Of a stretch of DNA of 64,000 bases, positions 53,034 through 61,394 are shown piece after piece. The position numbers were made by a program, and so were the translations under genes. Position 1 is the first letter of the stretch. Each line of letters opens with the position of its first letter. Location of the stretch: the NCBI GenBank assembly GCA_025997215.1, contig BNUH01000005.1:15234-79233 (forward strand), written 5' to 3'. The notes below the pieces were generated by a model, which was not told where the DNA came from, made no database searches, and was given only the letters and a program-made list of their open reading frames with translations. This DNA comes from Clostridia bacterium. Its GTDB lineage: Bacteria > Bacillota_A > Clostridia > Christensenellales > Aristaeellaceae.

Positions 53034-53280
53034 TAAGTGTGAAATAACACGCCACCCAAAAGGGAAAATGGTAGAGCAAACACCCCGCCCCACGTGGCAA
53101 ATTATCCATAGCGCGGCACTACCTGACAACCCATTCTTCCTCTTTACCCAAGGCCTGTACACAAAAAAACGAAAGATTATATTACATAATCAAAAGGGGA
53201 GTTGAAAAGAGTGTCGAAGAAGAAGAGCGAGGGAAAGGAGATGGGAGTAACTGGAAGAGATAGGAGGTATAAGTGTTGTT

Positions 53281-53425
53281 ACCGACGCGCATAGATCAAA
53301 AACAGCGGCTCATGATGCCGAAATTTGCTGAAGCAAGATGTCGAAATTAGCTAAAAAAACGGGCAATTGTTCTGGAGGTCGCTGAAAAACCGACACATTT
53401 CGATTTAGAAATATGTCGGTATTCT
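53281..53425. mobile_element. Noncoding remnant, probably an insertion-sequence end
   Basis: The gene-less stretch 53034-53684 has no credible frame. Within it, GCCGAAATTTGCTGAA and GTCGAAATTAGCTAAA (about 53318 and 53340) repeat with a 22-base period. CCGACACATTTC-GATTTA-GAAATATGTCGG forms a hairpin at about 53390-53419. Tandem short repeats near an end are usual for IS21-type elements. A stretch (AGATCAAAAACAGCGGCTCA) closely resembles one inside the MITE at about 11769. The family call is tentative; the rest of the gap holds nothing I can name. Confidence 0.4.
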
Positions 53426-53658
53426 GCCAAGAATCGAAAAGCCCACATTTCATAAGAGTGATAAATAGACTAAGGGCTATTACGCCATTATGCTTTTCGG
53501 GGTGAGTTGGTGATGGTATGTTGCGCTCTTTGGTTTTCTCGAGTTAAAAAATTGTATGCTTAGCTTGACGCTGACATACGCGTGCGTCTGGATGGGGTGT
53601 TGGCTTTAGTTTAGCCCTTGGCTTACCTGGCTTATTTGCGTATTGAAGTTATAATAAT

Positions 53659-53697
53659 GGAGATGCAACCTTCCTTCGGTTGTTTTATATAATCTCC
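53659..53697. terminator. Weak hairpin at the end of the arabinan locus
   Basis: GCAACC-TTCCTTC-GGTTGT (53665-53683) lies inside an outer GGAGAT/ATCTCC pair (53659-53664, 53692-53697), overlapping the stop of the GH172 gene. TTTTAT follows on the plus strand. It may end transcription from either side. Confidence 0.35.
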
Positions 53698-54752
53698 AAT
53701 TCACCCCTACCTAGCAACGCAGGCTGTTCCTTAATCGGACAGTCTTGATACCAATACGCTACGGATGATATGTCGTCCTGCAACGGCAGATACCTCCCGC
53801 CACTGCGCCAGCCGAGCGCTTGAATGGTCACCCGCATATCCTTCTGGAAGTATATGGGGTCCGTAATATGCCAGCGGTACAAGCCAAACCGGGTCTGCGA
53901 GTTGTAAACCCCATCCGGACGAATGACCTGCGGCAGCCCACTGTATGGCGTTGTGAATTCCTGATACTGGTGCGTCTCCTGATTCTCGAAGTTATACGAG
54001 CCGCAGAAGTAATCCTCCGTTCCTGTGCCGCAAATCGTAGGATATTCCTTGTCGCCATCCATGAAAAATTTGATCTCGCCTTCGCCCCACCATCCAGTGT
54101 TGTTGACACCCCAAGCCATATATGTGCCCGCGTATTGACCACGCCCCGAAGCGCCTTCTAGAATGGTATGGACGCTTTTGTAAGGCAATGGGTTTGAACG
54201 GTGGAATTGGGCATGGAAGTAGCCCGCGTCGTCACCAATGGGCTGCAGCGTGTACGTTATCTGATAATAGACGGTAACTCGCTCGTCGTTTCGGTTTTCC
54301 AACGTTATCCTGCAATTTTTCTTGAAAGGCATCGCCCAATAACAGTTGAACGCGCTGCCTGGGTTGACGCAAATGGGAAGCGAACTAATCTGCGCATACT
54401 TGCCCCAGCCGCAGCCAAAAAAGTCGCCAAGCGGACATTCTACAGATGGAGTTTCGCTATCGTCCCAGTAAAAGCGGATGATCTGGTTGCGCATCGTGCC
54501 TGTCGGAGTGAGCCATATATGACGGATCATGCCAGAACCATCAATACGCGCCAGTTCAAGCGTCTCCCCAGATTCAATATGCAGATATGGATTAACCTTC
54601 CAGCCCGTGCCCAAGTCACGCGCGGCATGCTTAGCCGTGCCCAGTTCTAGCGGAACAGCGCCGCCTGCGCTATTAGCCCCAGTGCGGTTTTCAGGTGATA
54701 TCGATCGAGTTTCCCAGTGATTTAGCGTTGCAAGATTGTCCAGCAGAAGCAT
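53685..54752 (-). CDS. DUF2961 / GH172 glycoside hydrolase, cytoplasmic
   Basis: This 355-aa protein has the DUF2961 (GH172) signatures: GSGMIRHIWLT, CPLGDFFGCGWGKYA, FNCYWAMPFKKNCRITLENR, WWGEGEIKFFMDGD and YPTICGTGTEDYFCGSY. The last two bear the acidic catalytic candidates. Characterised GH172 enzymes are exo-acting furanosidases, including D-arabinofuranosidases and difructose-anhydride enzymes, and form trimers or hexamers. No signal peptide: it should act on imported oligosaccharides. It is the last gene of the seven-gene locus, 30 bases after the secreted DUF4185 enzyme. Confidence 0.88.
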   Translation of the reverse strand: MLLLDNLATLNHWETRSISPENRTGANSAGGAVPLELGTAKHAARDLGTGWKVNPYLHIESGETLELARIDGSGMIRHIWLTPTGTMRNQIIRFYWDDSETPSVECPLGDFFGCGWGKYAQISSLPICVNPGSAFNCYWAMPFKKNCRITLENRNDERVTVYYQITYTLQPIGDDAGYFHAQFHRSNPLPYKSVHTILEGASGRGQYAGTYMAWGVNNTGWWGEGEIKFFMDGDKEYPTICGTGTEDYFCGSYNFENQETHQYQEFTTPYSGLPQVIRPDGVYNSQTRFGLYRWHITDPIYFQKDMRVTIQALGWRSGGRYLPLQDDISSVAYWYQDCPIKEQPALLGRGELEII

Positions 54753-54782
54753 AGATGATTGCCCCTTTCGTTTTGGATTAGG

Positions 54783-55907
54783 TTATGGCAGTTCAGTGCG
54801 CATCCACATGATGTTATAGATTGGAAAGTATTGGCTCATCGCGAAGTAGAATACCTTGCCATCCTGCTCAATGTATTTAGGTGTCATGTATCCACCGTAC
54901 AGCGATGGGTATATACTGGACGGCGCTAAGGTATACTCCTTGCCCCATGGTCCCCAAGGCGTTACGCCTTCACGCATGACGATCGCATGCTTGGCTTCAC
55001 TCAAGTATGTCATGATAAAGTTGCCAAGGTATGGGTTGTAGATGACGGATATCTCGCCTGCTGACGGATCGACGACTAGCTGAGATTGAGTTAGGCCTTC
55101 CTCGCCTTGAACCCAGTTAGGAGTTCCCGATTCATCCATGCCTGTGTAGTATGAATAGGCCGCGTAATCCTCAATCCTATCAACGGTCACCTTCATCAAC
55201 GACACCCCGCCGTCGCGTCCGCCGGGGATGCCCCAGATATACATGGTGTCTCCCACCTGGCAATTAGCCGTTTGAATGAATCCGCTGTCGCCTGGCCAGC
55301 GCACATCGTTTAACTTAGTCCATTTCTGTCCGCCATCACGCGATACTGCCAGACCGGACCAGCGGCAATCCCAGCGTCCCGCCTCACCCCAATGGGATAC
55401 TGACATATATATGCAGTATAATGTATCATCCACTGCGAATATGTTAGTTGGGATGACTGTGACCTCTTTCCCCTCTATCTTTAGACTGCCCAGCAGCTCT
55501 TTAGCGCTACCCGTGCGGTCGGTGATGGCATCGACTATCGTCAGCCCATCCGATGGATCGTCATCTTGGATCAGGAATAGCACATTACTGCGCCAGTGAG
55601 CGCTGTCTTCACTGGAGAAGGTATCGCCGCCGAAGAGATACGTTGTATCACCTATCGTAGTCATAGAGCCTAAATCCGTGCCCCATACATCAAAACGGGA
55701 CAACGTAGTGTTGGGCGAGTCTTCACCCGTTATCTGGCTGACCTTCTCCACCTTCAGCTTTGTCAGGCTATGAAGTTCCCACTGTTTCCCGGGCAGCGCG
55801 GCAATGGCCACATCTTCGCCCAATTGAGGTATGGATTCAGCGAGCGCGATGCCGCCGAGTGAAATTATTATACAAACCAATAGGGCGGCCAAAACCTTAT
55901 ACCACAT
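54783..55907 (-). CDS. Secreted DUF4185 protein, GH183-type endo-D-arabinanase
   Basis: This 374-aa protein has a signal peptide (ISLGGIALA-ESIPQ) and a five-bladed-propeller-like chain. DUF4185 landmarks are in order: GTDLGSMTTIGDTTYLFGGD at about 75-94, WRSNVLFLIQDDDPSDG, IYMSVSHWGEAGRWDCRWSG, MYIWGIPGGRDGG, GEISVIYNPYLGNFIMTYLS, YGGYMTPKYI and FAMSQYFPIYNIMWMRTEL. The DUF4185 family was shown to contain mycobacterial and bacteroidetal endo-D-arabinanases (GH183). Here it would cut arabinan outside the cell. SD GGAGG 8 bases before the ATG. Placed right after the second permease gene. Confidence 0.85.
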   Translation of the reverse strand: MWYKVLAALLVCIIISLGGIALAESIPQLGEDVAIAALPGKQWELHSLTKLKVEKVSQITGEDSPNTTLSRFDVWGTDLGSMTTIGDTTYLFGGDTFSSEDSAHWRSNVLFLIQDDDPSDGLTIVDAITDRTGSAKELLGSLKIEGKEVTVIPTNIFAVDDTLYCIYMSVSHWGEAGRWDCRWSGLAVSRDGGQKWTKLNDVRWPGDSGFIQTANCQVGDTMYIWGIPGGRDGGVSLMKVTVDRIEDYAAYSYYTGMDESGTPNWVQGEEGLTQSQLVVDPSAGEISVIYNPYLGNFIMTYLSEAKHAIVMREGVTPWGPWGKEYTLAPSSIYPSLYGGYMTPKYIEQDGKVFYFAMSQYFPIYNIMWMRTELP

Positions 55908-55922
55908 AATTAATGCCTCCTA

Positions 55923-56762
55923 TTACTTAATACCCGAGATGATCAATCCACGCACGATATGGCGCTGGAATATCAGGAACATGATGATCGGCGGCAGGGC
56001 AGCCAATGCCGAACCCGCCAGCACAACGCCGTATTTTGATGCGTACATGTTGTTATACGAGCGTATTACCTGCATGATCTGCATGTATTTAACGCTGGTA
56101 ACTGTCATCGCCGGCCACAGGAAGCTGTTCCAGTAGCCGAGGAACGCGCCGGTTCCCATAATTACATAAGGCGACTTTGCGTTGGGTATGAATATGCTCC
56201 AGAAGATGCGGAAGCGGCCCGCGCCGTCGATCAGCGCGGCGTCTTCCATAGCCATCGGCATATTCAGGAAAAACTGCCGGAAGAAGAATATCGAGCCAGC
56301 ACCAGCTATGCCAGGCAGTATCAGCACGTAGTAACTATCCAGCATACCCAGTTGATTGACGACCACATATGAGGTAATAAGGATAGTGATGCCTGGGATG
56401 TACATCGTGAATATCGTCAACCGCCATAATAGTTTCTTAAGGCGGAAGTTAAGCCGCGCGTACGCATATGCCGCGCATGAGTTAACGGTGATGGACATCA
56501 GCGCAGCTGTGATCGCCACGAACGCGGTCGATCGCATCGCTGTAAGGAACGGATACGATTTTTCCTTGAATAGGCTCTGATAGTTCTCCATCACCCACTT
56601 TGATGGGAAGAACTGCAGCGGGTTTGCCTTCAGCACTTCCTTGCCAGCCTTAAATGACGATATGATCATCCAAAACAGAGGGAAGAGCGAGATTGCCATG
56701 ACGACAATCGCGATTATAGAGAAGAGGACCGTAGAATTTCGTTCGCGTTTGTTGACTGCCAT
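55923..56762 (-). CDS. ABC sugar permease, MalG type (arabinan locus)
   Basis: This 279-aa permease has six membrane segments. The EAA-like loop is MAMEDAALIDGAGRFRIFWS, and the C-terminus is IMFLIFQRHIVRGLIISGIK. I chose the ATG at 56762, 7 bases after GAGGAGG. It lies 15 bases before the DUF4185 gene and 12 bases after its partner permease, with no ATPase gene nearby. Confidence 0.93.
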   Translation of the reverse strand: MAVNKRERNSTVLFSIIAIVVMAISLFPLFWMIISSFKAGKEVLKANPLQFFPSKWVMENYQSLFKEKSYPFLTAMRSTAFVAITAALMSITVNSCAAYAYARLNFRLKKLLWRLTIFTMYIPGITILITSYVVVNQLGMLDSYYVLILPGIAGAGSIFFFRQFFLNMPMAMEDAALIDGAGRFRIFWSIFIPNAKSPYVIMGTGAFLGYWNSFLWPAMTVTSVKYMQIMQVIRSYNNMYASKYGVVLAGSALAALPPIIMFLIFQRHIVRGLIISGIK

Positions 56763-56774
56763 CACCAATCCTCC

Positions 56775-57704
56775 TCACTCATCCTGCGCTTTTTCGGAGC
56801 CGATCAGGGTGAATACGATGCTGTTCAGCGCGCCTATCACGATCATCAGCATCAACGCGCCTGCTATGGTGTAACCCATAGAGTAGTCGCTGGACTTGAA
56901 GTTGTTATAGATAAATAGCATAGGTGTCAGCGTCGCATTTACAGGGCCGCCACCGCCGCCGAACATCATATACGGCAAATCGAAAAACTGGAGGGTTCCC
57001 GTGAGTTGTCCGATTAGTATCAATATGAACACATTACGCATGGATGGTATGGTAATGTGCAGTAACTGCGCCAGCGGCGTCGCACCGTCTACCTGTGCAG
57101 CTTCATAATAACTCTGCGGGATGTTCATCAGCCCCGCTAGCATGATGAGCGAGTTATACCCGAAGCCCATCCATATAGCGGTTATCGATACCGCAATGCG
57201 CGAGAGCGTAGGTTCGTTCAAGAATGCGATACGTTTTCCGCCGAGCTGGCGAATTACGTAGTTGAGCACGCCGCCTTGGTAGTTAAATATGAATAAGAAT
57301 ATGACCGACGCCACAACCCCGGATATTACAGTCGGGACATATATGGCCGTCTTAACAAATGAACCTATCCGAGGCGCAAGCCCCTTCAGCGCGTGCGCGA
57401 ATAGGAATGATAGAATAATCTGCGTAGGCACTATGGCCACAACAAACCATAGTACATTCTTGATGGATGTGAGGAACAGTCTGTTTTGAAAAATCATGCG
57501 ATAGTTCTCAAAACCGATGAACTCACTGCCCAGATAGAATCGCCAATTGGTGAAACTGCGGCTTACGGACATAAACAGCGGCACCAATACAAATACTGCA
57601 AGGAAACCAATCGACGGCAGTATCATCAGATATGCGGTAACATGATCCATCGTCCTGGTGGAGGACATACCTGCTTGGTTCTTAATCGTTTGTCTCGCTG
57701 CCAT
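56775..57704 (-). CDS. ABC sugar permease, MalF type (arabinan locus)
   Basis: This 309-aa permease has six membrane segments. It carries AYLMILPSIGFLAVFVLVPL near the start and the EAA loop SYYEAAQVDGATPLAQLLHI. I chose the ATG at 57704 (MAARQTIKNQ), placed 7 bases after GGAGG; an ATG at 57722 would put the SD inside the gene. Partner of the next permease and of the binding protein upstream. Confidence 0.93.
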   Translation of the reverse strand: MAARQTIKNQAGMSSTRTMDHVTAYLMILPSIGFLAVFVLVPLFMSVSRSFTNWRFYLGSEFIGFENYRMIFQNRLFLTSIKNVLWFVVAIVPTQIILSFLFAHALKGLAPRIGSFVKTAIYVPTVISGVVASVIFLFIFNYQGGVLNYVIRQLGGKRIAFLNEPTLSRIAVSITAIWMGFGYNSLIMLAGLMNIPQSYYEAAQVDGATPLAQLLHITIPSMRNVFILILIGQLTGTLQFFDLPYMMFGGGGGPVNATLTPMLFIYNNFKSSDYSMGYTIAGALMLMIVIGALNSIVFTLIGSEKAQDE

Positions 57705-57770
57705 AACGCGTCCTCCATTCAAGTAGTATTAGGGAGGATAATCGATGGTATCCTCCCTATTCCATGCGGT

Positions 57771-59054
57771 TTACTTCGCCAGATTGTTATTGGTGATGAA
57801 CGTATTGATCTCGCTCGTGGCAGTCGCAAGCGCCTCTTCCGGCGTTATGTTGTTTATAACCACTTCGCCTGTAGCGGCCAGTATGTATGCCGAGATCTCC
57901 CAGTTATAGATAGGCTCGCTGATAGCGTAAGGGATTATCTCGCTGGTGACGGCCTGCATCCACTCGTCGTCCTTGGCTGCAGTGTTGGTGGTCAGGTATT
58001 CATCTACGGACTTGCGGGTAGAGTACTTGCTGAAGTTAGCGGCCTCAAAGAACCTACCCGTCCTGGCGACGTCTTCAGCCAACGCGTATGAGATGAAGTG
58101 CGCAGCGCCTTCGGGGTTCTTGCTGTGCGCGTCAATCTGCAAAGTCCAGCCGCCGACTGTCGAATGGAATGGAGAGCCATCCTTGGTTGGTGCGGCCGCG
58201 ACGCCGATAAGTTCCGCCATTTCGGGATAGTCAGTCATTATGGCTCCAATGCCCCATGAACCGCTGAAGGTGATGGCTACGCTGTCGTCGCATACGAGGC
58301 GCGAGCTGCCGTTATAGCCTTCTAATGCTTGTGCGGGTACGGATTCATCATGGTACAAGTCGCCAATGAACTGCAGCAGGTCAATATAACCTTGATCCAG
58401 ATCAGCTTGCGACCAGTCCTCGGTGATGGGCCAATGTCCGGCCGCGGTGTATTCCCAGCCCCACAGGCTCCACTCATAGTTCATCGTCGCGCCGAACATA
58501 TCGTCGGTGGTCAAGGCAGCGGCGGCGGCTCTGAATTCATCCCATGTCTTGGGTACGGATAATCCTGCCGCCTCCAGCAGGTCTTTACGATAGTACATAA
58601 CGACGGCAGGCTCGAGCATCTGGGGGTAGCCATATGTGTGGTCGCCCACCGTGATCATCTCGCGCACATTCTCGTATAGGTCGTCATAGGCCTCCGGCGC
58701 AATCAGCCCTTCGGTCGGGTAAGTATAACCCTCCTGGACGGCGCGCGGTAAGTTCGAGTAGTTGATGACGAATATGTCCGGGGTGGTACCTGCAGCGCGT
58801 GCTGCGGCTAAGCGTTCCTCGACAGCGCCGCCGTCGATGAATTCCATTTGGATGGTGTATGGTTGGGATGCGTCGTCGTTATACTCCTGCGCGACTTCTT
58901 CCCACCAAGTGCGGTTCCACTCTTCGAAGATCTGATTCCAGAATGTGACGACGGGACGGTCGGCTTCCGCGAGTACCGCTGCCGGGACAGCTGTCATTGA
59001 CAGCAGGATTGCCAGGGCTAGAATGGCTGTAATAATACGGTTGATCCCTTTCAT
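57771..59054 (-). CDS. ABC sugar-binding protein (arabinan locus)
   Basis: This 427-aa secreted binding protein has a signal peptide ending PAAVLA-EADRP. There is no lipobox cysteine, as in the other binding protein of this window. The mature chain starts VVTFWNQIFEEWNRTWWEEV and has typical family 1 features (TTPDIFVINYSNLPRAVQEG, VPKTWDEFRAAAAALT, DDSVAITFSGSWGIGA). Its ligand is inferred from context as an arabinan oligosaccharide. It follows the DUF6259 gene by 24 bases. Confidence 0.92.
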   Translation of the reverse strand: MKGINRIITAILALAILLSMTAVPAAVLAEADRPVVTFWNQIFEEWNRTWWEEVAQEYNDDASQPYTIQMEFIDGGAVEERLAAARAAGTTPDIFVINYSNLPRAVQEGYTYPTEGLIAPEAYDDLYENVREMITVGDHTYGYPQMLEPAVVMYYRKDLLEAAGLSVPKTWDEFRAAAAALTTDDMFGATMNYEWSLWGWEYTAAGHWPITEDWSQADLDQGYIDLLQFIGDLYHDESVPAQALEGYNGSSRLVCDDSVAITFSGSWGIGAIMTDYPEMAELIGVAAAPTKDGSPFHSTVGGWTLQIDAHSKNPEGAAHFISYALAEDVARTGRFFEAANFSKYSTRKSVDEYLTTNTAAKDDEWMQAVTSEIIPYAISEPIYNWEISAYILAATGEVVINNITPEEALATATSEINTFITNNNLAK

Positions 59055-59078
59055 GGTATTGCCTCCTTAATTATGCGA

Positions 59079-61265
59079 TTATACGATCTCAAGCATGCCC
59101 AGCGTTAAAGCCGGAACGGTCAGCGTGATCCGCTGCGAACCATCTTCCGCTGGCAAGCTAAAATCCATGGGTTTCGCTGTACTCTGCGATTCGAAATCCG
59201 TACGCCATGTCAGCTTACAGGTCGAACCGCTTAACCCAAACGTACTGGGAGTGATGTCGAACGATAATGGATGATCCGTGTCATCCGCGTTTGCCAGGAA
59301 TAGCGCGGCGTAGCCTTGGTCGTCGGAGTATGCGCTGGCGATAACCGCCGGCTTCTCAATCGTTCCACTCGCGCCATAGGACGAATCCTGCTTGTTGTGG
59401 TTATAGTGGTACCAATCGAAAGCCGCTTTCGGTATGTCGATCTTTGGCGCGCGGATCATCCTGCCATATGCCCAATACCGATTAGCCGCACCTATGCGCG
59501 CTTGTGCAAATTGGCGCACATACGCTGCGTGTTCTGGGGAATACTCGTACCCCTTTGGTTCAAACGGGAAAAAGTGCTCCGCCGGATCATTCTCCTTTCC
59601 GTTCAACGCTTCCATGGGACTGTACTCATGGTTGATCTCATACAGCCCGCCCCATAAATATGTCCTGGCAACTATATAACGAAAGTACGAGCCAGTTTCT
59701 GCAACCAATTTGCCCCAGCCGTCCATACGGACGACGCCGTACTCATGATAAACCCAATCGAATAACGGGATCATCTGTGCCTGACCCGTTCGCATCTGTT
59801 CCCTGAATGGGTATGTTTCCAGTGTCGAGGATGGCTGCGCCCATGCGCGCGCTTGGTAAAAATCCAGCTCGCCTATCAGCGTCTCGTTGATCATCTCGGT
59901 GCCCAATGGAACGGGATGACCTGCTGCCTCAGACAGGGCTGCCTTTGTGTCGGCATATATATCGCGGTAGCCTTCTGTCAATTCAGCACCGCCGCCTGGT
60001 TTGTGACCATGATTATCGGCCAAGCAAATTTTTATCAGGTTATTGGCGGAGATGTCATAATACATAGCGTCCACACCGGCAGCGTGTAGCACATCAAGAT
60101 CGCGCTGGCGATGGAATTGCTTCGTGAACGGGCTGCACGGGCACAGCATAGCGAAGTGGTACGCATCGTGACTAAGTGTAGGATTCGGGAAGCGTTGCAA
60201 CTGTGGGCGCAATATATCAGGATCACTCTTATCCAACGCAACCAAGAAGTCGAATTCGAATGGAGCGAAGCGGTCGCCCACTTCGCGTATGGCACCTAGA
60301 TTCGCTTGATTGAAGCGATCCGGCGCCCAATCCTTAAGACCGCCGGGCACACCTTTGTAGAATGTCTGAGGCTCATGCGTCCAGTCAGGGCCTAATATAT
60401 GGAAGATGGGAGTACAGATATCCTCATGATAGCGGCGTATCCATTTAGTGCGGTCGTAACCAGCGTTTATCCCAAACGTGCATGCGCCAACCTGCTCCAG
60501 GAGCCAGCTCGCGTTGTCCGCACGCTCACGCGCAAGCCCCTTATCACACCATGGCTGACCCATTGCCCATGACTTGTATAGGTCTGCCGCTTCTTCCCAG
60601 CCTTGCCCGTCGGTAAAGCGGATAACAAAGTCGTAGGGCATGGATATGTCAACGTTATCGCTGGAGGTGATTTCTTCATAACCAAACATGTGGCTGATCG
60701 CTAGGTTCTGGTTTTCTTTGAACACATTCAGCCACTTCTGATGCGCACCGCCGTCATGCGCTGCGACGTATAATCCGCCGCAACCCTGCTCATAGTATGC
60801 CATGAACTGCATGGACGCGCCGGAGAATGATTCCGGGTACGGCGTGTAGCGAAGAGCGCCGGAATCTGGAATATACGCTAGAGGGTCATTGAGAAGGACA
60901 CCCGTCGCGTATGAGTGGGCGATATAACCATCCTTGCCCCAATCCCTAAGACCGCCCAGTATAGGATACTCAATGGCGCGCGCGCATGCCAAACCACCCG
61001 TAAAGCTGGCACGGAAAGCAATTCCATCATCCAGCAAAGTGACGTTCACCGCCAGTTTCGCAGCGTCCAGCGTCCAAGTCAGGCACATATCCTCACAGCT
61101 AAAATGAGATCCAGCCGTTTCCGCTTCACCTTCACGAATTATGCGGAACGGTGGGCAGTCATTGCGCGTTATGTACTCAATACCGCGTGTCTTATCTATT
61201 AACGAAACAATACGCCCGTCATTGCTGTCGAAAGTTACCGAAACGCGAGTATTTTCGAGAACCAT
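59079..61265 (-). CDS. DUF6259-like putative glycoside hydrolase, cytoplasmic
   Basis: This 728-aa protein starts at the ATG 61265 (MVLENTRVSVTFDSNDGRIV), 9 bases after GGAAGG; upstream ATGs fall in or next to the promoter. An N-terminal beta-sandwich (about 1-230, with SLIDKTRGIEYITR) is followed by a TIM-barrel region (about 260-600, with PIFHILGPDWTH, FEFDFLVALDKSDPDILRPQ, GVDAMYYDISANN, GTEMINETLIGELDF). A C-terminal beta domain follows. This is the DUF6259 layout. The barrel carries Asp and Glu at strand ends, but I cannot name the catalytic pair or the bond. No signal peptide. First structural gene of the locus. Confidence 0.75.
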   Translation of the reverse strand: MVLENTRVSVTFDSNDGRIVSLIDKTRGIEYITRNDCPPFRIIREGEAETAGSHFSCEDMCLTWTLDAAKLAVNVTLLDDGIAFRASFTGGLACARAIEYPILGGLRDWGKDGYIAHSYATGVLLNDPLAYIPDSGALRYTPYPESFSGASMQFMAYYEQGCGGLYVAAHDGGAHQKWLNVFKENQNLAISHMFGYEEITSSDNVDISMPYDFVIRFTDGQGWEEAADLYKSWAMGQPWCDKGLARERADNASWLLEQVGACTFGINAGYDRTKWIRRYHEDICTPIFHILGPDWTHEPQTFYKGVPGGLKDWAPDRFNQANLGAIREVGDRFAPFEFDFLVALDKSDPDILRPQLQRFPNPTLSHDAYHFAMLCPCSPFTKQFHRQRDLDVLHAAGVDAMYYDISANNLIKICLADNHGHKPGGGAELTEGYRDIYADTKAALSEAAGHPVPLGTEMINETLIGELDFYQARAWAQPSSTLETYPFREQMRTGQAQMIPLFDWVYHEYGVVRMDGWGKLVAETGSYFRYIVARTYLWGGLYEINHEYSPMEALNGKENDPAEHFFPFEPKGYEYSPEHAAYVRQFAQARIGAANRYWAYGRMIRAPKIDIPKAAFDWYHYNHNKQDSSYGASGTIEKPAVIASAYSDDQGYAALFLANADDTDHPLSFDITPSTFGLSGSTCKLTWRTDFESQSTAKPMDFSLPAEDGSQRITLTVPALTLGMLEIV

Positions 61266-61327
61266 ACTCTGCCGCCTTCCTCTGCGATTGATCTGCGTTG
61301 ACGACATGGCATCGATACCATAGTTCA

Positions 61328-61356
61328 ACTATAACAAACCTCGCACTAAATGTCAA
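61328..61356 (-). promoter_or_regulatory. Near-consensus promoter of the arabinan operon
   Basis: Minus strand: TTGACA (61356-61351), exactly 17 bases, TATAGT (61333-61328). The transcript should begin near 61321, leaving a leader of about 55 bases before the DUF6259 start. TTCTCA...TGAGAA arms (11-base gap, about 61361-61383) lie just upstream and may be an operator or the end of lacI. Confidence 0.8.
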
Positions 61357-61394
61357 TAGGTTCTCACAACGATAGCTTGAGAAATTAAGAGATT

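Noticed and set aside
52996..53205. 69-codon frame after ftsH
   Set aside because: It runs over the 31-bp direct repeat and debris, has no SD and no protein-like composition.
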